The notes beneath the pieces are model-generated. The model made no database searches. It saw only the letters and a list, made by a program, of their open reading frames with translations, and was not told the DNA's origin. Shown here in pieces: positions 1 to 9,732 of a stretch of 64,000 nucleotides of DNA. Numbering within the stretch: position 1 is the stretch's first letter; each line of letters starts with the position of its first letter. A program made the translations under genes and the position numbers. Origin of the DNA: Gammaproteobacteria bacterium UBA2679 (GTDB taxonomy: Bacteria; Pseudomonadota; Gammaproteobacteria; Pseudomonadales; Oleiphilaceae); the NCBI GenBank assembly GCA_002354735.1, contig DEMD01000007.1:150161-214160 (forward strand). The letters are read 5' to 3'.

Positions 1-1418
1 AACATGGCTTCGTCGTCGCCGGCTTCCTTTTCGGCAACCTGCGCCTTGAATCGCTCAGCCTGATCCTCTGGATCATTCAACTCAGAAAATCCATTTGCCA
101 GCTCTCTGCCGCCAACGAAGAACTCAAAGCGATCGGTGATGAAGGGGTTGTCGTCATTCCGTCGCGCTAGTGGGGAGACCTCTGTTGGATACTCCGTGAT
201 GAAAGTTGGTTGGATAAGCCGATGCTCAGCCACAGCGTCGAAAATCTCCACCTGCAGTTTGCCGAGCCCCCAACCTGGCATGGTCTTCACCTTCAACCGC
301 TCACAAACAGCTCGCGCAGATGCTTCGTCGGCGATGTCGTTCTCAGTGATATCTTCGGCGTACCGCAGAATCGCCTGAACGACTGACAAGCGCTCGAAGG
401 GCTGGGAGAAGTCATATTCGATGTTTTCTGTCACTTCGCCATCAGCATCCCTGATCGTATTCGTGAAGATGGGGCTGCCCAGCACGGACGTTGCCACCTG
501 TCGCAACATGTCCTCAGTCAGATCCATCAGGTCGCGGTAATCGGCGAAGGCCTGATAGAATTCGATCATGGTGAATTCCGGGTTATGCCTGGTACTGAGG
601 CCTTCGTTGCGGAAATTCCTGTTGATCTCGAATACCCGCTCCATGCCACCCACGATAAGGCGCTTGAGGTAGAGTTCTGGCGCTATACGCAGGTACATAT
701 CGATATCGAGCGCGTTATGATGGGTCTTGAAGGGTCGAGCCGTCGCGCCGCCAGGTATCACCTGCAGCATTGGCGTCTCGACCTCAACGAAGGCCCGCTC
801 AGTAAGATAATTGCGAATGCCGTTGACTACTTTCGAGCGAATTTCGAAGGTCCTTCTGGACTGCTCGTTGACGAGCAGATCGAGATAGCGTCTCCGATAC
901 CGGGTTTCGGTATCAGCCAGACCCTTGAACTTGTCCGGTAATGGACGCAGCGCTTTGGTAATGAGTTCGGTTTTCGCGATATCGACGAAGAGATCGCCCT
1001 TGTTGGATTTCTGCAGCTGACCGCTGGCGCCGATAATGTCGCCGAGGTCGAAGCCCTTGATCAGCTCCAGCTGCTCCGCACTCAAGCTCTTGCGGTTGAT
1101 ATAGAGCTGGATCTGTCCGGACACGTCCTGAATAACCAGAAAAGCCCCTCGATTCCGCATCAGGCGACCGGCCACCGTTACAGGAATCGCGAGCGATTCC
1201 AGCTCGGGCTTGTCCTTGTCGCCATATTCCGTCTGCAATTGCTTGCAGAGGTGACTCCGCCGGAAAGTATTGCTGAAGCCATTGCCGGGCCCCGACCGAG
1301 CGGCCGTCAGCTTCTGACGACGTTCAGCGATCAAGCGGTTATCGTCCTCGCCAGGCGTGGCAACCTCGCCCATTTCTTGCGAATTGCCGCGGATATCGTT
1401 CGAGCCCTGATCTGTCAT
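1..1418 (-). CDS. lysS: Lysyl-tRNA synthetase, class II (C-terminus cut off by window edge)
   Basis: Charges tRNA-Lys with lysine in the cytoplasm. Read on the minus strand from ATG at 1418, 472 codons lie inside the window. An N-terminal OB-fold anticodon-binding domain (about residues 70-170, including [15 protein letters not shown]) is followed by the class II catalytic core: motif 1 around VEVETPML (about residue 205) and motif 2 around [14 protein letters not shown] (about residue 275). The last in-window residues are close to the E. coli LysS segment GDDEAM, so roughly 45-50 residues including motif 3 lie beyond base 1. It follows prfB by 88 bases, the conserved prfB-lysS order, and is probably cotranscribed with it. 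Confidence 0.96.
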   Translation of the reverse strand, partial: MTDQGSNDIRGNSQEMGEVATPGEDDNRLIAERRQKLTAARSGPGNGFSNTFRRSHLCKQLQTEYGDKDKPELESLAIPVTVAGRLMRNRGAFLVIQDVSGQIQLYINRKSLSAEQLELIKGFDLGDIIGASGQLQKSNKGDLFVDIAKTELITKALRPLPDKFKGLADTETRYRRRYLDLLVNEQSRRTFEIRSKVVNGIRNYLTERAFVEVETPMLQVIPGGATARPFKTHHNALDIDMYLRIAPELYLKRLIVGGMERVFEINRNFRNEGLSTRHNPEFTMIEFYQAFADYRDLMDLTEDMLRQVATSVLGSPIFTNTIRDADGEVTENIEYDFSQPFERLSVVQAILRYAEDITENDIADEASARAVCERLKVKTMPGWGLGKLQVEIFDAVAEHRLIQPTFITEYPTEVSPLARRNDDNPFITDRFEFFVGGRELANGFSELNDPEDQAERFKAQVAEKEAGDDEAM

Positions 1419-1506
1419 AATCGGTCGGTAGCCTTGAAAAAGTGGGGTGAAGGATTATATAGAGCAGCCTGCCAAAATCAAACCACGCAGGCCGCTGCAT
1501 CCGTGC

Positions 1507-2605
1507 CTACAGGTTGCTCTTGAGGCTGGCCTCGATGAAATCGTCGATGTCGCCGTCCAGCACAGCCTGACAGTTGGAGGTCTCCACGCCCGTTCGCAGG
1601 TCCTTGATACGCGACTGATCAAGCACATATGAGCGGATCTGGCTGCCCCAGCCAATGTCCGATTTGCTATCCTCCACCTTCTGAGCCTCAGCGTTCCGCT
1701 TCTGCAGCTCAAGCTCATAAAGTTTGGCCTTGAGCTGCTTCATGGCCTGATCCTTGTTCTTGTGCTGAGAGCGGTCGTTCTGGCACTGCACCACGGTATT
1801 GGTTGGCAGGTGAGTAATTCGCACGGCCGACTCGGTCCGGTTAACGTGCTGACCGCCAGCGCCGCTGGCACGGTAGACGTCAATGCGCAGATCTGCAGGA
1901 TTGATGTCGATTTCGATGTCATCATCGACTTCGGGCGACACGAACACAGAAGCAAAAGACGTGTGCCGGCGGTTGCCTGAGTCGAAGGGACTCTTTCGAA
2001 CCAGACGATGCACGCCGGTTTCGGTGCGGAGCCAGCCATAGGCGAACTCGCCCTGGAAGTAAATCGTGGCGCTCTTGATACCAGCGACCTCGCCTTCCGA
2101 AGCTTCTATCAACTCAGTCTTGAAGCCTCGGCGTTCGCCCCAGCGCAGAAACATCCGTAACAGCATTTCGGCCCAGTCCTGAGCCTCCGTGCCGCCAGAA
2201 CCGGCCTGGATATCGAGGAAGGCGTTGCTGTCGTCCATCTTGCCGTCGAACATGCGCCTGAACTCAAGCGCCTCGACCTCACTGCGTGACGATGCAATGT
2301 CCTTACGTACGGCCTCCAGGGTATCTTCATCATCTTCGGATGCCGCCATTTCGACGAGGTCTGCTGCATCGCTAAGACGGGTCTCGACATCCAGCACCGT
2401 ATCAACGATCTGGACAAGCTCAGCCCGCTCCTTGCCAAGGGCCTGCGCTCGTGGTGCATCGTCCCACACAGAAGGCACCTCGAGTTCCCGCGTAACTTCT
2501 ACCAGACGCTCCTGCTTCTGATCGAAGTCAAAGATACCCCCTGAGCGAATGAACTCGCTCCTGAAGATCCTTGATTTGAAGCAGGTCCTGATTGACTTCC
2601 AACAT
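1507..2605 (-). CDS. prfB: Peptide chain release factor 2, expressed by programmed +1 frameshift
   Basis: Recognises UGA and UAA stop codons and triggers peptide release. The gene starts at ATG 2605. After 25 codons ending LRGYL the frame meets TGA (2530-2528); a +1 shift gives GAC and continues to the stop at 1507. The product is 365 residues, the same length as E. coli RF2, and aligns across the shift (LRGYL then DFDQKQERL). It has the RF2 codon-recognition tripeptide SPF (in VRKSPFDSG, about residue 205) and the catalytic GGQ (in [11 protein letters not shown], about residue 250). A gene call that ignores the shift loses the first 42 residues. It lies between recJ and lysS. Confidence 0.97.
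2527..2542 (-). promoter_or_regulatory. RF2 autoregulatory +1 frameshift site
   Basis: On the minus strand the codons read AGG GGG TAT CTT TGA C. The internal Shine-Dalgarno-like AGGGGG sits just before the CTT slippery codon and the weak in-frame TGA followed by C. This is the classic RF2 autoregulation site: when RF2 is scarce, slow termination at UGA lets the ribosome slip by +1 and make more RF2. Confidence 0.95.
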
Positions 2606-2682
2606 AGTTATCGTCTCTTTATGAATTATGGTCAGTGCGAAAACAGGTATGACACTTTGGATCAGCAGACGCGTGGTCAGCT

Positions 2683-4521
2683 TCAGGACTCGAGACCACA
2701 GTGATCGACGATCAACTGCAGGTCACGACGTCCGCGAAATTCATTGATGTCCAGCCGGTAGACCATTCTCAGCCGTCTCGCTGCCGCCGATGGAGCCGCA
2801 GCGGCCCACCCAAGCCAGCATTCCGGTGCGTTGAACAGCAGCGCCTGCAGCGGCGGATAGTCGGCTGCCTCCTCCTCGGCGGGCCGAACCATGAACTTCA
2901 GATGCTTCTGCGCCATGACCCGAATATCGATAACATGGAACAGACCGTCGAATACTGGTTCAGGAAATGCCTGCCCCCAGGGGCCAGCTGAGTCTATAGC
3001 TTCCGCGCTCGCCAGGCACAGCTCCTGCGCCGCAAGGTCGCCATCAGTATGCACGACCTGTTCGAACGCACCCTCACCCGCGGCGGTGTGAATAACCTGC
3101 TCCAGACGCGTCTTGAAGCGGTCACAATCCTGTCGACGTATCGTCAGACCGGCCGCCATGGCGTGACCGCCGAAAGCGAGTATCAGATCAGGATCAGCGC
3201 AGGCGATTGCTTCGAAAGCATCGCGAATATGCAGACCGGCTATCGATCTGGCAGAGCCCTTGATCAGATCGACATCCGATCCAGCCCCACTCGGACCAGC
3301 AGGCGCAAAAATGACTGTGGGCTTGTGCAGTCGATCTTTCAGACGCCCCGCCAGAATTCCTATGACACCCTGGTGCCAGCTTTCGTCGTATAAACAGACA
3401 GTCACCGACCTGTCAGCATCTCCAGCCTCAATTCCAGCCAGTATGTCATCTGCCTGCGAGCGCATTGTCGCTTCAACCTGCTTCCGTTCAGTATTGAAGC
3501 GGTCGAGACGCCCAGCTATCTGGCTTGCTTCGAGCGGATCATCGCAGAGCAGACACTGAATACCCAGTCGCATGTCATCCATGCGGCCCACTGCATTCAG
3601 TCTTGGGGCAATCGCATAGCCCAGATCCTTCGCCGAAAGCCTGCTTGGGGCCCGCTCGGCCACCCGTATCAAGGCAGCGATACCAGCACAGCAGCGTCCA
3701 TTGCGGATTCTGGACAAGCCCTGTGACACCAGCGTTCGATTGTTCTGATCCAGCGGCACAACATCGGCTACGGTACCCAGGGCCACAAGATCCAGAAGAT
3801 TGCCCAGATTCGGCAGCTCATCAGCCCTGAAATGGCCGCGGGAATGCAATTCACGCCGCGTGGCCAGCATGACATAGAAAATCACCGCAACGCCTGCAGT
3901 CGCTTTCGATGGGAAGCTACAGCCCGGTTGATTCGGATTCACGATCACCTTCGCAGCGGGCAGAACGGCCCCAGCAAGGTGATGATCCGTGATGATGACC
4001 TCCATACCATGCTGGGCAGCCAGCGCAACACCGTCAACGCTGGATATGCCATTGTCGACCGTAATAATAAGCTGTGGTCGCAGCGGCATTGCAGCGATTT
4101 TCTCGACGATAGTCGGAGACAGCCCGTAGCCATCCGAGAACCGGTTTGGTACCAGGAAATCGACCTCCCTGCTGCCGAACAGGCGCAAGGCTCGCACAGC
4201 AACTGCCGTGCTTGTAGCGCCATCACAGTCGAAGTCGCCTACTATGAGGATGCGTTGCTGTTGCTGTACAGCATCTGCCAGATGGCTTGCAGCGGCCTGC
4301 ACACCCAGGAGACTGTCAGGCGGCAGCAAGCTGTTCAGGCTATAATTCAAGACCTGATCGGCTGCGAGATTGCGCCCTCTGAAGATACGCTCGAGCAAGC
4401 CGTCGGTCGGACCGGTTGCAGCGGCCTGCGTCGGCATGGCTCTACGTCGAAGAGTGACGGACAGCTGCAATGCCTCATCGCTCGATGACGAAGCATGGCT
4501 TTCTTTGTCCGTCGCCATCAT
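2683..4521 (-). CDS. recJ: Single-stranded-DNA-specific exonuclease RecJ
   Basis: A 5'-3' single-strand exonuclease of recombination and mismatch repair, in the DHH phosphoesterase superfamily. Metal-binding motifs are visible: DFDCDG at residues 96-101, VDNG at 155-158, and the namesake DHH at 179-181. A C-terminal DHHA1 domain has FGGHAMAAG, followed by an OB-fold tail. I chose the tandem ATG at 4521/4518: the same frame is open 99 codons further upstream, but that part overlaps thrC and is unlike RecJ. The resulting 612 residues compare with 577 in E. coli; the excess is an N-terminal serine-rich leader. The start lies 13 bases after the thrC stop, suggesting one operon. Confidence 0.95.
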   Translation of the reverse strand: MMATDKESHASSSSDEALQLSVTLRRRAMPTQAAATGPTDGLLERIFRGRNLAADQVLNYSLNSLLPPDSLLGVQAAASHLADAVQQQQRILIVGDFDCDGATSTAVAVRALRLFGSREVDFLVPNRFSDGYGLSPTIVEKIAAMPLRPQLIITVDNGISSVDGVALAAQHGMEVIITDHHLAGAVLPAAKVIVNPNQPGCSFPSKATAGVAVIFYVMLATRRELHSRGHFRADELPNLGNLLDLVALGTVADVVPLDQNNRTLVSQGLSRIRNGRCCAGIAALIRVAERAPSRLSAKDLGYAIAPRLNAVGRMDDMRLGIQCLLCDDPLEASQIAGRLDRFNTERKQVEATMRSQADDILAGIEAGDADRSVTVCLYDESWHQGVIGILAGRLKDRLHKPTVIFAPAGPSGAGSDVDLIKGSARSIAGLHIRDAFEAIACADPDLILAFGGHAMAAGLTIRRQDCDRFKTRLEQVIHTAAGEGAFEQVVHTDGDLAAQELCLASAEAIDSAGPWGQAFPEPVFDGLFHVIDIRVMAQKHLKFMVRPAEEEAADYPPLQALLFNAPECWLGWAAAAPSAAARRLRMVYRLDINEFRGRRDLQLIVDHCGLES

Positions 4522-4534
4522 GAGTGCCCCCCGC

Positions 4535-5929
4535 TCAGAGTTTAAGTGCTGACACCATGGCTGACTGCACTGCCGCCAGATCATTTGGAAGAACTTCGAA
4601 CCGCTCTTCCCTGTCCATGAGGTCGGCCAGGAATGGGGGCAACACGGGCTCAACGGCGGCGCCCGACTTGCGAACAGCTTCAGCAAACTTCGCCGGGTGA
4701 GCCGTTCCGAGCACGACCATAGGCACAGCAGGATCGCGCCGACAGTCAACTGCGGCCTTGTAACCAATCGCTGTGTGAGGATCCAGAAGCTCGTTGCTGC
4801 GCTTCCAGCGTTCGCCAATTACACGGGTTGTCTCTTCGTCGCTCACAGCCGCTGAATCGAAGAGCGCGCGCGCCTTTTGCCACGCAACATCCGCGATACT
4901 GACAGTCTCCTTGTTCATTCGCGTCATGAGATCGGCCAGTGCCTCGCCGTCACGATGATGCAGGTCGAACAGCAGTCGCTCGAAATTCGAGCTCACGACA
5001 ATGTCCATGCTCGGAGACAAGGTGTGCTCGAGAGGTGCTTGCTCATAACGATTGCTGGCCAGAAAGCGATGCAGAATATCGTTCCTGTTGGTGGCTACGA
5101 CCAGCTGAGTGATTGGCAGCCCCATTTGCTTGGCAAGATACCCAGCAAAAATATCGCCGAAATTACCGGTCGGCACGGAGAACGCTACCGATCGTGACGG
5201 CGCACCAAGACGCAGCGCAGCGTAGAAGTAATAAACGATCTGGGCCATGATTCTCGCCCAGTTAATCGAATTGACCGCCACGAGCTGACGCCCTTTCAGG
5301 AAACGCTGATCAGCGAAGCTGGCCTTGACCATGCGCTGGCAGTCATCGAAATTGCCTTCAACTGCGATATTGAACACATTGGGCTCGAGTATCGAGGTCA
5401 TCTGGCGCCTCTGCACCTCCGACACCCGCCCATGAGGATGAAGAATGAACATATCCACCCAGGCTGATCGCTTACACCCATCGATGGCTGCGGAGCCGGT
5501 GTCGCCCGAGGTCGCGCCCATAATCACCACTTTCTGCTGTCGCTTTGCCAGGAAGTAGTCGAACAGTCGACCCAGCAGCTGCAGAGCAAAATCCTTGAAC
5601 GCCAGCGTTGGACCGTGAAACAGTTCGAGCAACCAGACATCACCTTCAAGCTGCTTCAGGGGCGCGATGGCATCGTGATTGAAGGCTGCATAGGTGTCGT
5701 GCACCATTTCGGTAAAGGTCTCACGATCGATACTATCGCCGATGAAGGGCAGCATGACCTCCACCGCCAGCTCCTGATAAGAAGCTGACTGGAGCGCCTG
5801 AAGCTTTTCGACACTGAATTCCGGGAGATGTGTTGGCACGTACAGGCCGCCATCTGGCGCGAGTCCAGTCAGAACGACTTCTTCAAAATTGAGCGCAGGA
5901 GCCTGCCCTCTGGTGCTGATGTATTTCAC
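4535..5929 (-). CDS. thrC: Threonine synthase
   Basis: PLP enzyme that converts O-phosphohomoserine to threonine, the last step of threonine synthesis. The 464-residue protein has the Thr_synth_N domain (MKYISTRG start) and the PLP lysine in GPTLAFKDF at K112, and a phosphate-binding stretch near SGDTGSAA. The start codon is GTG at 5929. A Shine-Dalgarno AGGAT six bases upstream overlaps the hom stop codon (TAG), and only 8 bases separate the two genes, so translational coupling to hom is likely. The hom-thrC pair supplies two steps of one pathway. Confidence 0.96.
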   Translation of the reverse strand: MKYISTRGQAPALNFEEVVLTGLAPDGGLYVPTHLPEFSVEKLQALQSASYQELAVEVMLPFIGDSIDRETFTEMVHDTYAAFNHDAIAPLKQLEGDVWLLELFHGPTLAFKDFALQLLGRLFDYFLAKRQQKVVIMGATSGDTGSAAIDGCKRSAWVDMFILHPHGRVSEVQRRQMTSILEPNVFNIAVEGNFDDCQRMVKASFADQRFLKGRQLVAVNSINWARIMAQIVYYFYAALRLGAPSRSVAFSVPTGNFGDIFAGYLAKQMGLPITQLVVATNRNDILHRFLASNRYEQAPLEHTLSPSMDIVVSSNFERLLFDLHHRDGEALADLMTRMNKETVSIADVAWQKARALFDSAAVSDEETTRVIGERWKRSNELLDPHTAIGYKAAVDCRRDPAVPMVVLGTAHPAKFAEAVRKSGAAVEPVLPPFLADLMDREERFEVLPNDLAAVQSAMVSALKL

Positions 5930-5937
5930 GTTGAATC

Positions 5938-7314
5938 CTAGTTTCTGTGATCAAGTAAGAGATCGGCAACCCGTATGCGCACCGGCTCTCCGATGATCTG
6001 ATCAAGGTCGGCCATACTGGCAAGCGCCTTGTTCATGCGGCTTTCCAACACTCGATGTGTCAGCAGCACAATGGGAATGAGCCCGTTCTGTTCGTCGCTT
6101 TCCTTTTGCATGATGGACTCGATATTGATCCCCTCAGAACTCAGGATCGTGGCGACGGATGCCAATACGCCCGGCTCATCTCGCGCAAAGAGGCGGATAT
6201 AGAACGCCGACTCCACGTCATTGATGTCCAGACAATGCTGCTCCGTCAACTTACTCAGAAGTGTCCCGAGCATGGGCGTCGATGTACCATCATGACGAGC
6301 CAGGTCGACGAGGTCAGCGATTACGGCAGATGCCGTAGCCTCACCACCAGCGCCTGCACCGCAATAGAGCGTCTGGCCGACGGCATCGGAATGCACGACT
6401 ACCGCGTTAATCACGCCATCTATGCGCGCAAGCAAGTGCCACTCAGGCACAAGGGTCGGATGCACCCTGAGCTCCACCCCACGCTCATGTCGGCGTGCAA
6501 TGCCGAGATGTTTGATGATGTACCCCAATTGCGCCGCATGCTGGATATCAAACGGTGTAAGCTTACTGATGCCTTCCGTATAGGTCTTTTCGAAGGCCAA
6601 AGGCATACCGAATGCGATTGAAGCCATCAATGCCAGCTTGTGAGCGGCGTCAATGCCTTCAACATCGAAGGTCGGATCGGCTTCGGCATACCCTCTAGCC
6701 TGCGCCTCCGCTAATACATCGAAGAAATCGCTACCCTCACGCTGCATTTCGGTCAGTATGAAATTGCCGGTTCCGTTGATGATGCCGGCGACAGCATCGA
6801 TCCTGTTACCTGCCAGACCTTCACGAAGCGCCTTGATAATGGGTACGCCGCCTGCCACAGCGGCTTCGAATGCGATGACTACACCGTGTTCGCGAGCGAG
6901 ATCGAAGAGTTCATTGCCGTGCTCTGCCAGCAGGGCCTTGTTCGCGGTTACCACATGCTTGCCGCTACTGACCGCTCTGCGGACAAGCTCATAAGCAGTC
7001 GTAGTACCACCGATCAACTCGACGATGACATCGACGTCCTCACGATCGGCCGAAGCCAATACATCTCCGCTGAAAATATCAGGATCCAATCCATCGGTTT
7101 CGTAATAGCGACGTGACGAGCAATTGACGATCTTGATCGGTCGGCCAGCTCGATGGGCGATGAGGTCTGCATTTCGCTGCAGCACGTTGATGACAGCCTT
7201 GCCAACCGTGCCGAGGCCGCAAATGCCGATTTTCAAGGGGTCGTCTTTTCGAAAACTACTGACGAAGGAAACCTGGCGCGGTTCGGACCCTGTGCTTGGA
7301 GGATTGCTTTGCAT
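5938..7314 (-). CDS. hom: Homoserine dehydrogenase
   Basis: Reduces aspartate semialdehyde to homoserine with NAD(P)H, the branch point to threonine and methionine. The Rossmann motif GLGTVG is at residues 33-38, the catalytic homoserine-dehydrogenase core follows (GGTTTAYELV, then EADPTFDVEG), and a C-terminal ACT domain (about residues 375-450, YIRLFARDEPGVLA) is the expected threonine-feedback sensor. It is 458 residues from ATG 7314. The first 25 residues are not usual for the family and a TTG just before KIGICGLG is an alternative start, but no good ribosome site decides. No threonine-rich leader peptide is present upstream. Confidence 0.95.
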   Translation of the reverse strand: MQSNPPSTGSEPRQVSFVSSFRKDDPLKIGICGLGTVGKAVINVLQRNADLIAHRAGRPIKIVNCSSRRYYETDGLDPDIFSGDVLASADREDVDVIVELIGGTTTAYELVRRAVSSGKHVVTANKALLAEHGNELFDLAREHGVVIAFEAAVAGGVPIIKALREGLAGNRIDAVAGIINGTGNFILTEMQREGSDFFDVLAEAQARGYAEADPTFDVEGIDAAHKLALMASIAFGMPLAFEKTYTEGISKLTPFDIQHAAQLGYIIKHLGIARRHERGVELRVHPTLVPEWHLLARIDGVINAVVVHSDAVGQTLYCGAGAGGEATASAVIADLVDLARHDGTSTPMLGTLLSKLTEQHCLDINDVESAFYIRLFARDEPGVLASVATILSSEGINIESIMQKESDEQNGLIPIVLLTHRVLESRMNKALASMADLDQIIGEPVRIRVADLLLDHRN

Positions 7315-7457
7315 GCTCTGGCTGCTGCTCTTTGTGATGGTCTGGATCGATGACCTGGCAGAGCCCCCTTACCGGCAAGCGACGCGGGAGCCGGACTCCG
7401 CCAGCGGGCGCCAGAAGATACCGCTTGACCCGCGCCAAGTCAATCCAACTCACCCGC

Positions 7458-8309
7458 TCAGCGGCGACTGAGCCCCAGATTCTGCGCAAGCATATCAGCT
7501 GGCAGATACCCCGGAATCAGTCGGCCATCGTCAAGAACGATGGCCGGCGTTCCAGAAATACCGATCTGCCCGCCAAGCTCGAATTGAGCAGCGACACCAT
7601 TGGAGCACTGTTTGGCGGGAAGAGATTTGCCAGCCTTCGCCTTATTCATGGCTTCGAGACGATCGTCTGCACACCAGACCGATACGAGCTTGTCATAACT
7701 GGATGACCCGACACCGGCTCGAGGAAATGCGAGGTAATTAACCTGTATGCCATGTTTGAGAAGCGCAGGAACTTCCTGATGCAGCTTCCTGCAATAGCCA
7801 CAATCGACGTCAGTGAAAACGTTGACCACCGCCTTCGGTTCGCCCTCTGGCTTGAACACTACCTTCTCGCTTTGTGGAATGCTCGCGATGGCTTTGGCGC
7901 GTGCAGACTCACGTCGTTCTTCAGCCAGATTCACGATGCGGCCTTCTTCGAGCTTGAAGATGTCGCCAGCGATGAAGTAGTCGCCACTGGCACTCACGTA
8001 CAGTAACTGCTGATTAGCTGTTTCTATTTCGTAAACGTTCGGAATAGGACTGGGACTGATCCTTGCAACTTCGAGGCCTGGAACAGCGTTCATGAGCCGC
8101 GTGCGGATGGCAGCTTCTTCATCCGACCCTTCATCTACCTGTTTGGGTGCGGCGCTCTCCAAGGCCTGGTTCTCGAGAGGCGCCTGCTCTTCTGCCGCAG
8201 CGGCGCCCGCGTAAAGGCCGGCGAGCGCGATACCAAGATAGGCAAGGCGGAAGGTGAATCGCGCCTGGTTGACAGAAGAAGACGTAGACATTGGGTACAG
8301 CGTTGGCAT
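7458..8309 (-). CDS. dsbC: Periplasmic disulfide isomerase DsbC
   Basis: Thiol:disulfide interchange protein that corrects wrong disulfides in the periplasm. An N-terminal hydrophobic segment (about residues 19-38, ending AGAAAA-EE) looks like a signal peptide. The dimerisation domain follows (residues 65-130), then the thioredoxin fold with CGYC at 170-173 and the cis-proline loop SGTPA. A second cysteine pair (WCADD and AKQC) matches the structural disulfide of DsbC. The 283-residue length from ATG 8309 includes a long leader; MSTSSS six codons on could be the true start. dsbC directly before hom is the Pseudomonas order, but xerD, which sits beside it there, is missing. Confidence 0.93.
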   Translation of the reverse strand: MPTLYPMSTSSSVNQARFTFRLAYLGIALAGLYAGAAAAEEQAPLENQALESAAPKQVDEGSDEEAAIRTRLMNAVPGLEVARISPSPIPNVYEIETANQQLLYVSASGDYFIAGDIFKLEEGRIVNLAEERRESARAKAIASIPQSEKVVFKPEGEPKAVVNVFTDVDCGYCRKLHQEVPALLKHGIQVNYLAFPRAGVGSSSYDKLVSVWCADDRLEAMNKAKAGKSLPAKQCSNGVAAQFELGGQIGISGTPAIVLDDGRLIPGYLPADMLAQNLGLSRR

Positions 8310-8601
8310 CGTTCAGTTCCACTTAGAAAGATCAGGTCACTAAGCTAACGCTACAAGCCATGTAAATTCCAGCTGACAACGCACAGAACGCATTACTATT
8401 TATTCAGAACGAAGTTGGAATTACAGGCGCAGAACCAGGCGCGGCAATACCGAAAACCGTAAGGGCCGAGGCGGGCACAGGGACAGGACCAAGTGATAAT
8501 GTCAGGCGAATAAGCCTGAGAAGCATTGCTGGCGGGATGTGCTAGGCAGCATGCAAGGGCGAGGCGGCTGAAGCGCTCGCTCGCCCTTACGAGAAGCAGG
8601 C
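8310..8601. other. Non-coding gap between dsbC and rplS
   Basis: About 290 bases without a credible gene. It must hold the dsbC promoter and the end of the rplS operon. Two hairpins are visible: TCAGGC/GCCTGA (8502-8507 with 8514-8519, loop GAATAA) and a longer one at 8555-8588. I see no remnant of xerD, which relatives carry next to dsbC. Confidence 0.5.
8555..8588 (-). terminator. Hairpin downstream of rplS, possible terminator
   Basis: Perfect nine-base stem AAGGGCGAG (8555-8563) with CTCGCCCTT (8580-8588), loop of 16 bases, starting 13 bases after the rplS stop codon on the minus strand. No T-run follows, so it is either a Rho-assisted or processing hairpin, or chance. Confidence 0.4.
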
Positions 8602-8961
8602 TTACTTGCCGAGCTTTTCCTTGATTCGTGCAGCCTTACCACTGAGATCACGGATATAATAAAGCTTGGCTTTACGTACGTCACCGCGACGCTTGAGGGT
8701 GATGCTGTCAACGACTGAGCTGAAGGTCTGGAAAGTCCGCTCGACGCCCACGCCGTAGCTGACCTTACGCACTGTAAACGCACTGTTCATACCACGGTTA
8801 CGCTTGCCAATGACAACGCCTTCGAAAGCCTGAAGACGCTCACGAGCACCTTCCTTGACCTTGACGCTGACCACAACCGTATCACCGGTACTGAAAACAG
8901 GCACTTCTTTCGACATCTGTTCCGATTCGATCTGGCTGATAATCGGGTTACGTGTGGTCAT
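8602..8961 (-). CDS. rplS: 50S ribosomal protein L19
   Basis: Large-subunit protein at the 30S-50S interface. The 119 residues show the L19 signature ([20 protein letters not shown], then [10 protein letters not shown] and the basic C-terminus [17 protein letters not shown]). It is the last gene of the rpsP-rimM-trmD-rplS operon, 78 bases after trmD, in the order found across gammaproteobacteria. Confidence 0.97.
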   Translation of the reverse strand: MTTRNPIISQIESEQMSKEVPVFSTGDTVVVSVKVKEGARERLQAFEGVVIGKRNRGMNSAFTVRKVSYGVGVERTFQTFSSVVDSITLKRRGDVRKAKLYYIRDLSGKAARIKEKLGK

Positions 8962-9039
8962 CTTTCCGTCTCCTTTCGCGCCTGTGCTCTCAACAGCAGA
9001 GGCTGATACTGAAATTATAAGGTCTGAACCTAAAGTTTA

Positions 9040-9732
9040 TCAATCAAGCAAATCTGGTCTCAGCCGCCGAGTAAGCTCGAGCGACTTCGCTTTCCGCCAG
9101 GCTAGAATTCGAGCATGATCACCGCTCAACAGCACTTCCGGAACCTGTACACCTTCAAAAACCTCAGGGCGCGTATACTGTGGCCCCTCTAACAAGCCGT
9201 TGACAAACGAGTCGTCAACAGCAGAATTCTGATGCCCCAGCGCTCCGGGCAATAGTCTCGTGATCGCATCGATAGCCGCCAGTGCGGCGTATTCACCACC
9301 ACTGACTACGAAATCGCCCATCGACCACTCTTCATCGACCGCGAGATCGATAAAACGCTGATCGACCCCTTCATAGCGCCCGCAAACCATCACCAGAGAG
9401 CCAGCTGTAGCATTCTCGGCAATAAGCTGATGCGTCATGCGCCGACCGCGTGGCGAAAAGTATACAGTTTTCGGCCTTCGACCTCCTACTGTAAACTCTT
9501 CCCTCCCCTGCAGCTGTCTTGTAGCCTGCAGCAAGGGATCGGCCAGCATCAGCATGCCTTGGCCGCCACCGTAGGGGCGATCATCGACCGTCCTATGACG
9601 ATCCGAGGTGAAGTCCCTCGGGGAAACCGTTTCCAGGAAAGCGAGCCCCTCTCTAAAGGCCCTGCCACTGACACCGAAATCGGTTATAGCAGCAAACATT
9701 TCCGGAAACAGCGTTACCACACCGAATCGCAC
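9040..9732 (-). CDS. trmD: tRNA (guanine-N1)-methyltransferase TrmD
   Basis: Methylates G37 next to the anticodon using S-adenosylmethionine, which prevents +1 frameshifting. SPOUT-fold motifs are visible: FGVVTLFPEMF at the N-terminus, DDRPYGGGQGM, and the trefoil-knot segments VCGRYEGVDQR and GDFVVSGGEYAALA. I place the start at GTG 9732, which overlaps the rimM stop (TAGTG) and gives 230 residues beginning RFGVV, like other TrmD proteins. A second in-frame GTG at 9750, inside rimM, would add six residues. The overlap implies translational coupling. Confidence 0.94.
   Translation of the reverse strand: MRFGVVTLFPEMFAAITDFGVSGRAFREGLAFLETVSPRDFTSDRHRTVDDRPYGGGQGMLMLADPLLQATRQLQGREEFTVGGRRPKTVYFSPRGRRMTHQLIAENATAGSLVMVCGRYEGVDQRFIDLAVDEEWSMGDFVVSGGEYAALAAIDAITRLLPGALGHQNSAVDDSFVNGLLEGPQYTRPEVFEGVQVPEVLLSGDHARILAWRKAKSLELTRRLRPDLLD

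Noticed and set aside
3832..4488. Open frame of 218 codons antisense to recJ
   Set aside because: Fully inside recJ on the other strand, without family resemblance or ribosome site.
4522..4818. 99-codon N-terminal extension of recJ
   Set aside because: The extension overlaps thrC and reads as an out-of-frame shadow; RecJ homology begins after the tandem ATG at 4521/4518.
7315..7457. Possible threonine attenuator leader upstream of hom
   Set aside because: No short ORF rich in Thr or Ile codons and no terminator-antiterminator pair is visible in the gap.
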